DNA of 64,000 bases. It comes from Siphonobacter curvatus. GTDB taxonomy: Bacteria > Bacteroidota > Bacteroidia > Cytophagales > Spirosomataceae. Positions 36,973-46,046 of the stretch are shown here, piece after piece. The stretch covers positions 2,728,001 through 2,792,000 of the forward strand of contig NZ_PTRA01000001.1 of assembly GCF_002943425.1 (NCBI RefSeq), read 5' to 3'. The position numbers and the translations under genes were made by a program. Below the pieces are notes generated by a model that worked only from the letters and a program-made list of their open reading frames with translations, ran no database searches and had not been told where the DNA came from. Each line of letters starts with the position of its first letter. The first letter of the stretch is position 1.

Positions 36973-37564
36973 AGGATTTGTTATTTAAGTTAGGTGAAAT
37001 TTGAACTAGTAGTGCTCAGGACAAGGATATAAATGGTGGTTTATTGATGTCGCCCTGAACAGACCGGATTTGGTTCCACAGGTACGGTTGGCCAGTAGCT
37101 TATTCTCTTTCCGTAGTGAAGAAAGTTTGTTCTTCATGTACTTCATTATCCACCTAAACCGAGCTCGGTCCTTATGGCTGACAAGTATACCATGAGCCTT
37201 CCAGGCTGGACCTTTCCTTAACTGCCTAGCTTAGCTTCAGGCCACCGCATTGTTCCCACCATGGGATGCCCCCATAGAATGGCTCATGGGTGGGAGGAGC
37301 TTTCTTCTCTTAGCGATAGTGGTTAGTACTCGTTAATGGTTGTTAGAATCAATCGAATCTCTTCAAGGACGGCATAAAACCGGACCCCGTCCTATCGCAT
37401 GCCATACGGACTAAATGAACAGCCGCCTTACTGGGGTGAAACAGTCATTCTTTAACGCGTATTAAGTTTTCATTCATTTCTATACGGAAAGAACTGATAG
37501 GCTAAAAGACCAGCCATCTTAGCGGGACGAAAAACGTACTTATTCCTGTATAAAATAAACAACC
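36973..37564. other. Gene-free, inverted-repeat-rich block (candidate structured RNA or element remnant)
   Basis: 592 bp with no conventional gene. It contains several strong inverted repeats: ACCGAGCTCGGT (perfect 12-nt palindrome, 37158-37169), CCCACCATG (37255-37263) with CATGGGTGGG (37285-37294), AGGACGG (37366-37372) with CCGTCCT (37387-37393), and a GGCAT/ATGCC pair around the last. Most lie upstream, on the minus strand, of the tiny ORF at 37006-37146. A long structured leader before an ORF resembles group II intron or IscB/HEARO-type arrangements, but I did not find their diagnostic motifs. Its identity is open. Confidence 0.45.
37006..37146 (-). CDS. Possible 46-residue small protein
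   Basis: ATG (37146) to TAG (37006) on the minus strand encodes 46 residues. A Lys/Leu-rich amphipathic start (MKYMKNKLSSLRKENKLL) precedes a Cys/His-bearing tail ending PCPEHY. The structured non-coding block lies just upstream. It may be a real small protein, the start of a decayed mobile-element ORF, or a chance frame. I recognise no family. Confidence 0.25.
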   Translation of the reverse strand: MKYMKNKLSSLRKENKLLANRTCGTKSGLFRATSINHHLYPCPEHY

Positions 37565-38305
37565 TCAACGTCGCAAATTATCCAGCACAATCGCCGTAGC
37601 AATGCCTGCATTCAGTGATTCGGCTTCGCCAAACCGGGGTATGGTGATGCGTTTCTGGATAAAGTCTTCGTTTTCCGGACGGATGCCGTTGGCTTCATTG
37701 CCAATCACAATGTAGCCCGATTCACGAAAGTTTAAGCCATGAATGGATTCCCCGTCGAGGAAGGTACCGTAAACCGTCTGTGCTTTTTCCTGCTCGAAAA
37801 ATTCCTGCAGTGGGACGTAATACGTTTGTACCCGCGTAAATGACCCCATACTGGCTGCAATCACCTTCGGATTGTACGCATCTACGCAGGAAGTCGAGCA
37901 GATAATCTTTTTTATTCCGTACCAATCGGCAATCCGAATGATGGTTCCGAGGTTACCCGGATCTCGTATATCATCGAGTACCAGAGCAAATTCCTGGCTC
38001 TCTACCCGCAGCGGAAGGTTTTCTTTGGTTTCTGCAATGGCTAGGGCGGCATTGTTGGATTGCAGGGTTCCAACCTTTTCGAGTTCATCTTCCGTCACCA
38101 ATTCAGCCCGGAAGGGTTGCTCGTCGAGTAGCTTTTGGTTTTCTTTGTAAAATGTATCCGTTACAAACAGAGCCTGAAGTCTAAAATCAGCGGTCAGTAA
38201 CTCGCGGACACTCTTGCCGCCTTCTACCAGAAACGCTCCCGATTCCTGCCGGTGCTTTTTCTGCTGAAGCAGGCGTATTTGTTTTTGCCACTTTTGTGAG
38301 ATCAT
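37565..38305 (-). CDS. TrmH/SpoU-family RNA 2'-O-methyltransferase
   Basis: 246 residues. An N-terminal L30e-like substrate-binding domain (about 1-95, QESGAFLVEGGKSVRELL) is followed by a SPOUT methyltransferase domain. The three SpoU motifs are visible: LDDIRDPGNLGTIIRIADWYG (motif 1), GYIVIGNEANGIRP (motif 2) and RITIPRFGEAESLNAGIATAIVL (motif 3). These enzymes use S-adenosylmethionine to methylate ribose in rRNA or tRNA; the target is not predictable here. The start is 14 nt from the divergent tamL start, so each promoter lies in the other gene. Confidence 0.93.
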   Translation of the reverse strand: MISQKWQKQIRLLQQKKHRQESGAFLVEGGKSVRELLTADFRLQALFVTDTFYKENQKLLDEQPFRAELVTEDELEKVGTLQSNNAALAIAETKENLPLRVESQEFALVLDDIRDPGNLGTIIRIADWYGIKKIICSTSCVDAYNPKVIAASMGSFTRVQTYYVPLQEFFEQEKAQTVYGTFLDGESIHGLNFRESGYIVIGNEANGIRPENEDFIQKRITIPRFGEAESLNAGIATAIVLDNLRR

Positions 38306-38319
38306 TGTCCCGTATACTT

Positions 38320-40836
38320 ATGCCATTCCCAAAGAGGAAGAAATACAGTCATCTGCTGGTGATAGGAATGGCTTTTCTTGGTTTTTTAGCTGCCTGCACC
38401 CGTGGTACCGAACTACGGCGAGGCGAGTATCTTTTAGCCAAACAGACCATCAAAGGTAACAAGGAAATTCCGAACGAAGAGCTCGAGGCCCTTTTACCCC
38501 AGGAATCAAACCGGGTTCTGATTACGCAGCCCATTACGCCTTTTCTGTGGGTGTATCAGATTGCCCGCCCCGATTTTCTAAAGTATAAAAAGCCCCGCTT
38601 TGAACGGGAAATTCGTGAATATCAGGCCCGTATCGAACAGATTCGGAATGCTCCGGATTCGACGCAGTCCCGCAAGAATCTGCGTCGGATTGAGCGGCTT
38701 GACCACAAGATTGACCATAACCGTATGGCGATCGAACAGGGCCACTGGTGGATGCGGGTTGTGGGCGAACCACCCGCCATCATCACCGAAGAAGACGCTC
38801 GTCAGAACGCTCAGAACCTCCAGGCCTTTCTGCGTACTAACCGGGGAATGTTTGATGATTCCGTGCGGTACAAGCTTGATACGGTCAAATTCCGCAGGGT
38901 AAAAGTGCTTTACGAAGTGCAACAGGGAAAACCTTACGTACTGGATTCCATCCGGCTGGTTACGGTTGATCCCCGCATTGACAGTATTATTCAAAATACC
39001 CGGGGCATTCGCTTTCTGCGAAAAGGAAACCGGGTCGATGAGCGTAATTTCAGTGCCGAACGTGAACGGGTGGAAGCCTTGCTGCGAGATCGGGGGTACT
39101 ATGGCTTCTCTAAGGAAAATATTTCATTTACCGGTACCTACGACACTTCACTGGCCGAGCCCCTAAAGCACCACATGAATGTCACGATGGTGATCGATTC
39201 CGTACCGTTTCTCTACCCCTACTACCAGATCAATTCGGTCACGTTTGTGGTGGATGGTCGCGACCCTTCCGAACCTTCTTCGCACCTAGACTCAACCGTT
39301 TACAATGGCATTCGGTACATTTTCGTGGGTAAAAAATATTCGACCCGACTGCTCGATGCCAAGCTGAAGGTACGCCCCGGAGCTACCTATAACCAGACCT
39401 TTCACAACGAGACGCTACGGATGCTGGGGACGCTTGATCAATTCAAATTCCCGAACATTACCTACGATACGGCCAGTAATCACCGGTTGAACGCACTGGT
39501 ATACGCCCAACCTCTGCAACGCTATGAGCTTACGTCGGAGGTGGGCATGAACGTGTACCAGGGTTTGCCCGGTCCTTTTTTGAATGGAGCCTTACGCATC
39601 CGGAATTTCTTCCAGGGACTGGAAACACTGGAAATCGCCGGGAAGGCTGGGTATGATGGTCAGCCGGGTTTTACCCAAAGCTCTCAGAATCTGGCCTTCA
39701 AGGATCAAAACTTTGAAGCAGGTCTGAATACCTCCCTTATTTTTCCGCAATTACTGATTCCGGCGGCGATGAAAGTTCGCTACAGCAACAGTGCACCACG
39801 GACCCAGGTCGGGATCGGTTATTCGTTCAGCGACCGGAAAGATTTTCGGCGTACGGGCTTTAAACTGGCGATGAATTACTCCTGGCAAATTTCGTCCAAG
39901 GAAACTTTTTACTTCAGTCCGCTGGATATTAACCTGATCAATACCAGTCGTCAATCAGAAGCTTTCCAACAGTTTTTGCGGGAACAGCAACTCGCCGGTA
40001 ATAACCTGATCTTCACTTTCAATCGGTCGTTTGTTTCCAGCATCAGCGGCTCATACGTGTATAACGATAACAACCTGAATTTAAACACCTTCCGTCGAAC
40101 GAAGTACTTACGCGTTTTCGCTGAATCGGGCGGTACAACCCTAAACTTGCTCTCGCGTAGCAGGCAGGATCAGCTAACCGACAACGAGGATCTCCGCTAT
40201 TATAAATTCTTGAAAACCAGCGTTGATTACCGGGTTTATGTCCCCTTACGCCGCCGGGGGCGGTCCATGCTCGTCTTCCGGGCGTTTGGAGGCATTGGCT
40301 GGGAGTACTCCAAGAATGGGGGAATTCTCCCCTACGAAAAGGCCTTTTTTGCCGGGGGAGCTAACTCCATGCGGGGTTGGAACCCGCGTAAGTTAGGGTT
40401 GGGAGCCCAGGCGGCCAGTTTTGATACACTCAAGTCAGGAGTGGTCGTTCCGAGTTATAAATTCGAACGCCCCGGCGATGTTCAACTCGAACTCAATGCC
40501 GAATGGCGGTTCCCCCTGTTTAAGCTTTTTGGCGATTTCAATGGAGCCTTATTCGTGGATGCCGGAAACGTATGGTTACTGCGAACCAACCAGACCGAAT
40601 CACAATTTAAACCGGGTAGCTTTCTCAGTCAGACGGCTCTCAATGCGGGTTTTGGCTTGCGTTTCGATAAGTCGTTCTTCATCTTACGGGCTGACTGGGG
40701 TATCAAGCTTTATGAACCCGCCCGCCCGCGTGCCGATGGTGGTTTGGGTCAATGGGTACTGGGTGATATGTTCAATCCAACGCTGGACAACCGGTATCGT
40801 CCGGAACTACGGTTTGGGATTGGCTATCCTTTCTAA
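38320..40836 (+). CDS. tamL: TamL: lipoprotein-type BamA/TamA (Omp85) outer-membrane protein
   Basis: 838 residues from ATG 38320; a GTG at 38296 adds eight residues and overlaps the divergent gene. A lipoprotein signal peptide ends in FLAAC (Cys26). POTRA-like repeats span about 30-370, and a C-terminal Omp85 beta-barrel follows about 400-838. The barrel carries the family motif around GGANSMRGW, the VRGF/RGW loop equivalent, and ends in RFGIGYPF. A lipid anchor on a TamA homologue is the known Bacteroidota TamL form, which works with TamB in envelope assembly. No tamB is adjacent. The last 65 bases overlap the convergent gene. Confidence 0.88.
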   Translation: MPFPKRKKYSHLLVIGMAFLGFLAACTRGTELRRGEYLLAKQTIKGNKEIPNEELEALLPQESNRVLITQPITPFLWVYQIARPDFLKYKKPRFEREIREYQARIEQIRNAPDSTQSRKNLRRIERLDHKIDHNRMAIEQGHWWMRVVGEPPAIITEEDARQNAQNLQAFLRTNRGMFDDSVRYKLDTVKFRRVKVLYEVQQGKPYVLDSIRLVTVDPRIDSIIQNTRGIRFLRKGNRVDERNFSAERERVEALLRDRGYYGFSKENISFTGTYDTSLAEPLKHHMNVTMVIDSVPFLYPYYQINSVTFVVDGRDPSEPSSHLDSTVYNGIRYIFVGKKYSTRLLDAKLKVRPGATYNQTFHNETLRMLGTLDQFKFPNITYDTASNHRLNALVYAQPLQRYELTSEVGMNVYQGLPGPFLNGALRIRNFFQGLETLEIAGKAGYDGQPGFTQSSQNLAFKDQNFEAGLNTSLIFPQLLIPAAMKVRYSNSAPRTQVGIGYSFSDRKDFRRTGFKLAMNYSWQISSKETFYFSPLDINLINTSRQSEAFQQFLREQQLAGNNLIFTFNRSFVSSISGSYVYNDNNLNLNTFRRTKYLRVFAESGGTTLNLLSRSRQDQLTDNEDLRYYKFLKTSVDYRVYVPLRRRGRSMLVFRAFGGIGWEYSKNGGILPYEKAFFAGGANSMRGWNPRKLGLGAQAASFDTLKSGVVVPSYKFERPGDVQLELNAEWRFPLFKLFGDFNGALFVDAGNVWLLRTNQTESQFKPGSFLSQTALNAGFGLRFDKSFFILRADWGIKLYEPARPRADGGLGQWVLGDMFNPTLDNRYRPELRFGIGYPF

Positions 40837-41347
40837 GGCTTTCATTTAGCGGAGCGTTTCCCTGATAGTGTTTAAACTCGCTGTACAGCGTCATTCCTAA
40901 CAGCCGCCATTCCAGTATTCCCGTCACATTATATTTTAATGTGTTTCCAGCGGTATTCACGGTTATAAACTTTGGTTTCCAGACCACACCACCCGTAAGG
41001 CCATTCATGGTTGAATAAGCATCTATGACGACAATACTGCTGGAATCTTTAGCCGGTCCGTACAGTAGATACAGATTGTAGCTGGACAGTAGTTCTTTTT
41101 GCAACTTGACCTGAATTCGACTTATAGCCTGCTCTACTACCCTATTTCGGGATACTAGCCCCTGTTTCTGAACTTCATCCGCTTGGTTGGTACCAGACTT
41201 TCCAGCGGACGAAAAGACGCCAACGACAAAAATAGCCGCCGCCCACCAGCCCAGCTTTTGCCGGAGTAACTGCGTAGCTTTCAAACACAAATAGAGAAAG
41301 TAAAGCAGTATAGCCAGGTTGAGAAGATTCCAGAACAGGTGAAGCAT
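40772..41347 (-). CDS. Uncharacterised membrane protein
   Basis: 191 residues. Two hydrophobic segments lie at the N-terminus (about 5-24 and 33-47), followed by a soluble region with a beta-rich middle (SIVVIDAYSTMNGLTGGVVWKPKFITVNTAG). The 3' end overlaps tamL by 65 bp on the opposite strand, so the last 20 residues could be fortuitous. I recognise no family. It is moderately likely to be real because no other frame covers 40840-41347. Confidence 0.55.
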   Translation of the reverse strand: MLHLFWNLLNLAILLYFLYLCLKATQLLRQKLGWWAAAIFVVGVFSSAGKSGTNQADEVQKQGLVSRNRVVEQAISRIQVKLQKELLSSYNLYLLYGPAKDSSSIVVIDAYSTMNGLTGGVVWKPKFITVNTAGNTLKYNVTGILEWRLLGMTLYSEFKHYQGNAPLNESLRKDSQSQTVVPDDTGCPALD

Positions 41348-41446
41348 GGATAGCGTATACGATGATGAGGTGGATACAGAGTGCAGTAAAAGTATTCAAA
41401 ATTTGTGTGTATGGGCAAGAGAGCAGCGTACAAAAGCTCTCTCGGA

Positions 41447-42193
41447 CTATACCTCTAATCTCATTCTGACACCAGAGGCCTTTTTGGGTAGTTTACGCTG
41501 GTAGTTCCAGATTAAATTGTCCAGTAATCTGGGATTCATTTCGTATCCTTTCAAAACGAGTTGGCTCGATACCTCTTCCAAAATCAATTGTGCTTCTTGT
41601 AGAATTACCGTCTTTGCCGTAATGGCTTCCAGGAACGCCAGTACCATCCGATCAGGCTTGATAAGCTGGTCGTTTCCTGCCAGCATGAAGAAGTAGCTTA
41701 GACAAATACCACTGGCCTGTCCAGGAATACGTTTGATTTGTTGTTCGAAATCTGCATTCGTGATGAGGCGAGGAACATCCTGAAAGTACTGCACATCAAA
41801 ATCATTTAGCACTCGTAAAAATCGGCTGACGGCTTCCGCTTTCAGAATTCCGTTTTGTGTAGAGGTTCGCTGTTTATTCTGGTAGATTTCCAATGCCAGT
41901 TTTTCGGGCGATTCATGCTCAATTTTTTCCAGAAAAACCGCTACTGAAATCTGTTGTGCCGGATCGGTAGGTAAAGAACCGTAGTCCCGAAAAAGGGTAT
42001 GACCGACCAACGGCTCCATTCGCCGGACGACATTGCGAACGGATTCGTACTTCACGCCCATGGAAAAGACACTGTCTACCACACAAAGCGGAAGGTGAGC
42101 GTAGTAGTATTCAGGGTCGAGTTTCGGATTCGAGAAATCGAGTTTTTGCAAACAAAAATCAGTAATCGAGTCGATGGTTAATTGGGCAGGCAT
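41447..42193 (-). CDS. Uncharacterised protein with helix-hairpin-helix/glycosylase-like pattern
   Basis: A 248-residue, all-helical soluble protein. The segment IKRIPGQASGICLSYFFMLAGNDQLIKPDRMVL (about residues 152-184) resembles the helix-hairpin-helix plus conserved Asp region of HhH-GPD DNA glycosylases. The catalytic lysine and the iron-sulphur cysteines of endonuclease III are not evident. It is probably nucleic-acid binding, but the catalytic role is unknown. Confidence 0.6.
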   Translation of the reverse strand: MPAQLTIDSITDFCLQKLDFSNPKLDPEYYYAHLPLCVVDSVFSMGVKYESVRNVVRRMEPLVGHTLFRDYGSLPTDPAQQISVAVFLEKIEHESPEKLALEIYQNKQRTSTQNGILKAEAVSRFLRVLNDFDVQYFQDVPRLITNADFEQQIKRIPGQASGICLSYFFMLAGNDQLIKPDRMVLAFLEAITAKTVILQEAQLILEEVSSQLVLKGYEMNPRLLDNLIWNYQRKLPKKASGVRMRLEV

Positions 42194-42405
42194 AGGGAAT
42201 GGCTAATAAATGAAGGTTATGTATAGATATCAGCTGAACAAATGAAAGGTTATCGAAATTGGGAAACCTTTCCTCATACGCTTGATTTATAAACCAAGTC
42301 GAAAAGTTTAGAACGATCGTACCTCCCAACTTCTATCACTCCCCTTTATCACAAAATCCAGCCTTTCAACGTTAATTCTTTACTGCCAATCTGTCAGCTT
42401 TTTTA

Positions 42406-42413
42406 TACCTTTG
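42406..42413 (+). promoter_or_regulatory. -7 element for miaB
   Basis: TACCTTTG is a perfect TAnnTTTG 68 nt before the miaB start. No exact TTG was seen at -33. Confidence 0.45.
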
Positions 42414-42481
42414 TACTTCTGAATTCAACGAACATTTAGATATTTAAGCGGAAAGCCTGAGGCTCAACGCTCCGAGCACCC

Positions 42482-43900
42482 ATGAAGACCTTAGAAATCC
42501 TGACTCCTGAAGATAAGCAAGGCATTGACCTTCCCCGTTTACTCGAGGATGAGCAAAATGCCCTTGGTAAAAAGAAATTATATATTGAAAGCTACGGCTG
42601 TCAGATGAACTTCTCCGACAGCGAAATCGTGGCTTCCATCATGCGGGAAAAAGGCTTTGCGACGACTTCCAGCATTGACGAGGCCGATCTGGTTCTACTT
42701 AACACCTGTGCTATTCGCGACAACGCCGAACAGAAAGTAAGGAACCGTTTAAGCACTTTTACCAGCCTGAAACGCCGCAAACCCGACACTATGATTGGTG
42801 TACTGGGCTGCATGGCCGAACGTCTCAAAGCGAAGTTACTGGAAGAAGAAAAAGTGGTTGACATGGTCGTGGGTCCCGATGCGTACCGTGACCTGCCCCG
42901 CTTGCTCGACGAAGTAGAAACGGGCCAGAAAGCCGTAAACGTTTTTCTTTCCAAGGAAGAAACCTACGCCGACATTGCTCCCGTACGCTTGAATTCCAAC
43001 GGCGTAACGGCCTTTATCAGCATCATGCGGGGTTGCGACAACATGTGTAGCTTCTGCGTAGTACCCTTCACGCGGGGCCGCGAACGTTCGCGGGATGCGT
43101 ATTCCGTCGTACAGGAAGCCCGGGATTTGTTTGCACAGGGTTACCGGGAAGTCACGCTGCTGGGCCAGAACGTAGATAGCTACAAATGGGCTTCGGAAGA
43201 CGGTACCGAGCAGGTAAACTTTGCCGGATTGCTGGAAAAAGTAGCCCTGGTGAGCCCGGAGTTGCGGGTACGCTTCAGCACCTCCCACCCCAAGGATATT
43301 ACGGACGAAGTACTCTACACCATGAAGAAGTACGACAACGTCTGCAACTACATTCACCTGCCGGCACAAAGCGGCAATTCCCGGGTTCTAAAACTCATGA
43401 ACCGGACCTACGACCGGGAGTGGTACATGAACCGGGTAGACGCCATTCGTCGGATTCTGGGCAATGACTGCGGCATCTCGCAGGATATGATCGCTGGGTT
43501 CTGTACGGAAACGGAGGAAGAACACCGCGATACGCTTACGCTCATGGACTACGTCAAATACGACTACGGCTACATGTTTGCCTACTCCGAGCGTCCGGGT
43601 ACGCCAGCGGCCAAAAAGCTCGTCGATGACATTCCAGAAGACGTGAAAAAACGTCGCCTTAACGAAATCATTGCCTTGCAGCAACAGCATAGCCTCGAAC
43701 GCAATCAGCAGGCCATTGGTAAAGTACACAAGGTACTCGTGGAAGGAACGTCCAAACGTTCTGCCGAGCACCTGCAGGGCCGTAACGACCAGAATAAGGT
43801 CGTTGTGTTCCCCAAACATAACTTTACCAAAGGTCAATACGTGAATGTATTGGTTACGGATTGTACGGCGGCAACGTTGCTGGGCGAACCCGTTCTTTAG
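42482..43900 (+). CDS. miaB: tRNA-2-methylthio-N6-dimethylallyladenosine synthase
   Basis: 472 residues. A radical-SAM methylthiotransferase that modifies A37 of tRNAs. The N-terminal UPF0004 domain carries the cluster cysteines ([10 protein letters not shown] with Cys40, [21 protein letters not shown]). The radical-SAM motif is [19 protein letters not shown] (C185, C189, C192). The C-terminal TRAM domain follows about residue 395 ([10 protein letters not shown]...[12 protein letters not shown]). It is followed by a terminator. Confidence 0.97.
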   Translation: MKTLEILTPEDKQGIDLPRLLEDEQNALGKKKLYIESYGCQMNFSDSEIVASIMREKGFATTSSIDEADLVLLNTCAIRDNAEQKVRNRLSTFTSLKRRKPDTMIGVLGCMAERLKAKLLEEEKVVDMVVGPDAYRDLPRLLDEVETGQKAVNVFLSKEETYADIAPVRLNSNGVTAFISIMRGCDNMCSFCVVPFTRGRERSRDAYSVVQEARDLFAQGYREVTLLGQNVDSYKWASEDGTEQVNFAGLLEKVALVSPELRVRFSTSHPKDITDEVLYTMKKYDNVCNYIHLPAQSGNSRVLKLMNRTYDREWYMNRVDAIRRILGNDCGISQDMIAGFCTETEEEHRDTLTLMDYVKYDYGYMFAYSERPGTPAAKKLVDDIPEDVKKRRLNEIIALQQQHSLERNQQAIGKVHKVLVEGTSKRSAEHLQGRNDQNKVVVFPKHNFTKGQYVNVLVTDCTAATLLGEPVL

Positions 43901-43914
43901 AGCATAGATCCCCG

Positions 43915-43957
43915 AAAAAGAGTATGGCCTGGCATTCGTTAGGCAATACTCTTTTTT
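43915..43957 (+). terminator. Terminator after miaB
   Basis: A stem of AAAAGAGTAT with ATACTCTTTT plus an inner CCT/AGG pairing, ending in six T. Confidence 0.75.
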
Positions 43958-43995
43958 CCCATTTGTCCATTCTCTAAGCTCTATCCATTACACAC

Positions 43996-45285
43996 ATGTC
44001 ACCTCAGGAAATACAATCCATAAAATCGCGGTTTGGCATCATTGGTAATTCATCAGCACTGAATTACGCCATCCAGATCGCAGCCCAGGTCGCTCCTACC
44101 GATCTAACGGTACTCATTACCGGAGAAAGCGGAAGCGGGAAAGAGTCGTTTTCCAAGATTATCCATCAACTATCGACCCGTAAGCACGGCCAGTTCATTG
44201 CCATTAACTGCGGAGCCATTCCAGAGGGAACCATTGATTCCGAGTTATTTGGACACGAAAAAGGAGCCTTTACCGGAGCCGTCGATGCTCGAAAGGGATA
44301 TTTTGAAGTAACGGACGGCGGTACCATTTTTCTCGATGAAATCGCTGAAATGCCGTTGGGTACGCAGGCCCGGCTCTTACGAGTACTCGAAAACAAGGAG
44401 TTTATCCGCGTCGGTTCTTCCAAAATCATGAAGACCGACGTTCGGGTCGTAGCGGCTACTAACGTTAATCTAATGCAGGCGGTAGAGAAAGGCCGCTTCC
44501 GGGAAGATTTGTACTATCGTCTGAATACGGTACCCATTTTCGTGCCACCCCTGCGGGACCGGGGCGATGACGTACTGATGCTTTTCCGGAAATTTACGGC
44601 GGACTTCAGCGAACGTCAACGCATCCGCCCCGTACAGCTCACCGAAGATGCCCGGGAAGTACTGCTGAGTTACCGTTTTCCGGGAAATATTCGCCAATTA
44701 AAAAATTTGGCGGAACAGGTTTCCATCCTCGAAGAAGAACGCACCATCAATGGCCGTTCGTTGCTCAAATACATTCCGGATGCCCAGCGTTCGTCCCTAC
44801 CGGACGTATTCCGGGACGGCCAAAGCCAGGATTTCAACGAACGGGAGTTACTCTACAAAGTGCTCTTCGACCTCAAACGTGACGTAACAGAACTGAAAAA
44901 GCTATTCGTGGAAATGGCTCAGAATGGTGCAGGCGACGGTGAAATTCTTCGGCAACACGCCAATTTGTTTCAGGGCGTGGCTGACGAACCCGTTAATTTT
45001 AGTGAAAATCATACGCCGACCCGGTACCTGCCCGTTTCGAGTACGGCTACGCCGCCCACATCACCCAATGTCTTTTCGCTGGATCAGTCCAACGATTCCA
45101 GCTTTGTGGATGTAACGGACGAGTCAGAAGATGAATCGCTTTCGCTGGAAAAGAAAGAGAAAGAGATGATTATCAAAGCTCTGCGTAAGAACGGCAATAA
45201 ACGTAAAAATGCGGCTCAGGCCCTCGGCATTTCCGAACGGACGCTGTACCGGAAAATTAAACAGTATGAGATTGATGAAGAGTAG
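43996..45285 (+). CDS. Sigma-54 activator (AAA+ and Fis-type HTH, no sensor domain)
   Basis: 429 residues. The AAA+ domain starts almost at the N-terminus: Walker A GESGSGKE (43-50), sigma-54-contact loop GAFTGA (90-95), Walker B IFLDE (111-115) and the arginine-finger region FREDLYYRLNTVP. A low-complexity linker (about 265-385) leads to a C-terminal Fis-type helix-turn-helix (KRKNAAQALGISERTLYRKIKQYEI). There is no receiver, GAF or PAS domain, so activity must be controlled by expression or partners. Its last 11 nt overlap lptE, so it may be co-transcribed with envelope genes. Target promoters are unknown. Confidence 0.92.
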   Translation: MSPQEIQSIKSRFGIIGNSSALNYAIQIAAQVAPTDLTVLITGESGSGKESFSKIIHQLSTRKHGQFIAINCGAIPEGTIDSELFGHEKGAFTGAVDARKGYFEVTDGGTIFLDEIAEMPLGTQARLLRVLENKEFIRVGSSKIMKTDVRVVAATNVNLMQAVEKGRFREDLYYRLNTVPIFVPPLRDRGDDVLMLFRKFTADFSERQRIRPVQLTEDAREVLLSYRFPGNIRQLKNLAEQVSILEEERTINGRSLLKYIPDAQRSSLPDVFRDGQSQDFNERELLYKVLFDLKRDVTELKKLFVEMAQNGAGDGEILRQHANLFQGVADEPVNFSENHTPTRYLPVSSTATPPTSPNVFSLDQSNDSSFVDVTDESEDESLSLEKKEKEMIIKALRKNGNKRKNAAQALGISERTLYRKIKQYEIDEE

Positions 45286-45820
45286 TCCTTTCCGCGGCAA
45301 CAAAGCCCTTAGCCGTACCTTGTTACTGCTCCTGATTCTGCTACCGGGCGTCCTATTGAACGGTTGCGGTCCGTATTCCTTTTCGCCGGGCGGGAAATTG
45401 TCAGCGGATCTAAAGACCATTACGATTAACAACTTCGTCATGAATGCGGCAGGTGGACCGGCTACCCTGCCCAACACCTTTACCGAACAGCTAAAAGAAT
45501 ATTTCCAGCGAAATACCCGGCTACAACTCAAACCCGGTGGCGATGGTGACTTATTAATCGAAGGAGCGATTACGGGTTACGACGTGACACCGCAGGCTCC
45601 TACGGCCCAGGATAAGGCGGGTTTGAACCGACTAACCGTCACCGTTACGGTTCGGTTTGTGAATACCAAAGATGAATCGGCGAGTTTCGAACAACCCTTT
45701 TCGTTTTTCCGGGATTTCCCGCAAAACCAAACCCTAAATCAGGTCGAAGGACAACTGATTCCGCCTATTCTGGAGCAGATCATTCTGGACATTTTTAACA
45801 AAACAGCGGGCGACTGGTAA
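45275..45820 (+). CDS. lptE: LptE-like LPS-assembly lipoprotein
   Basis: About 181 residues from ATG 45275; earlier starts would extend into the activator frame. A lipoprotein signal peptide ends LLNGC. The mature region has the LptE features TITINNFVMNAAGG...LPNTFTEQLKEYF, DLLIEGAITGYDVTP and a terminal EQIILDIFNKTAGDW. LptE plugs the LptD channel that places lipopolysaccharide in the outer leaflet. It overlaps the upstream regulator by 11 nt. The order lptE - unknown - secG follows. Confidence 0.85.
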   Translation: MKSSPFRGNKALSRTLLLLLILLPGVLLNGCGPYSFSPGGKLSADLKTITINNFVMNAAGGPATLPNTFTEQLKEYFQRNTRLQLKPGGDGDLLIEGAITGYDVTPQAPTAQDKAGLNRLTVTVTVRFVNTKDESASFEQPFSFFRDFPQNQTLNQVEGQLIPPILEQIILDIFNKTAGDW

Positions 45821-46046
45821 TATTTTTCAGAAAAACCTAAGAAAATTTCTACCAACCCCTTCCTACTCAATAAATTCATTTGTAAGAATCTGTTACGGTT
45901 TTATTCAACGATTACTTTAGACATTTCTTACGAATGAAAAGTAGGCACTATTGATTCCGGAGCCGGAAATTCTGTATCTTAGAATCTATATTTTAAAGTT
46001 TCCCCTGGCCATTTTGGCTAGACGGACCTCCTCCACTGGGCACCTT

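Noticed and set aside
36973-37564. RNase P RNA, tmRNA or SRP RNA at the structured block
   Set aside because: The conserved core sequences of these RNAs could not be found on either strand.
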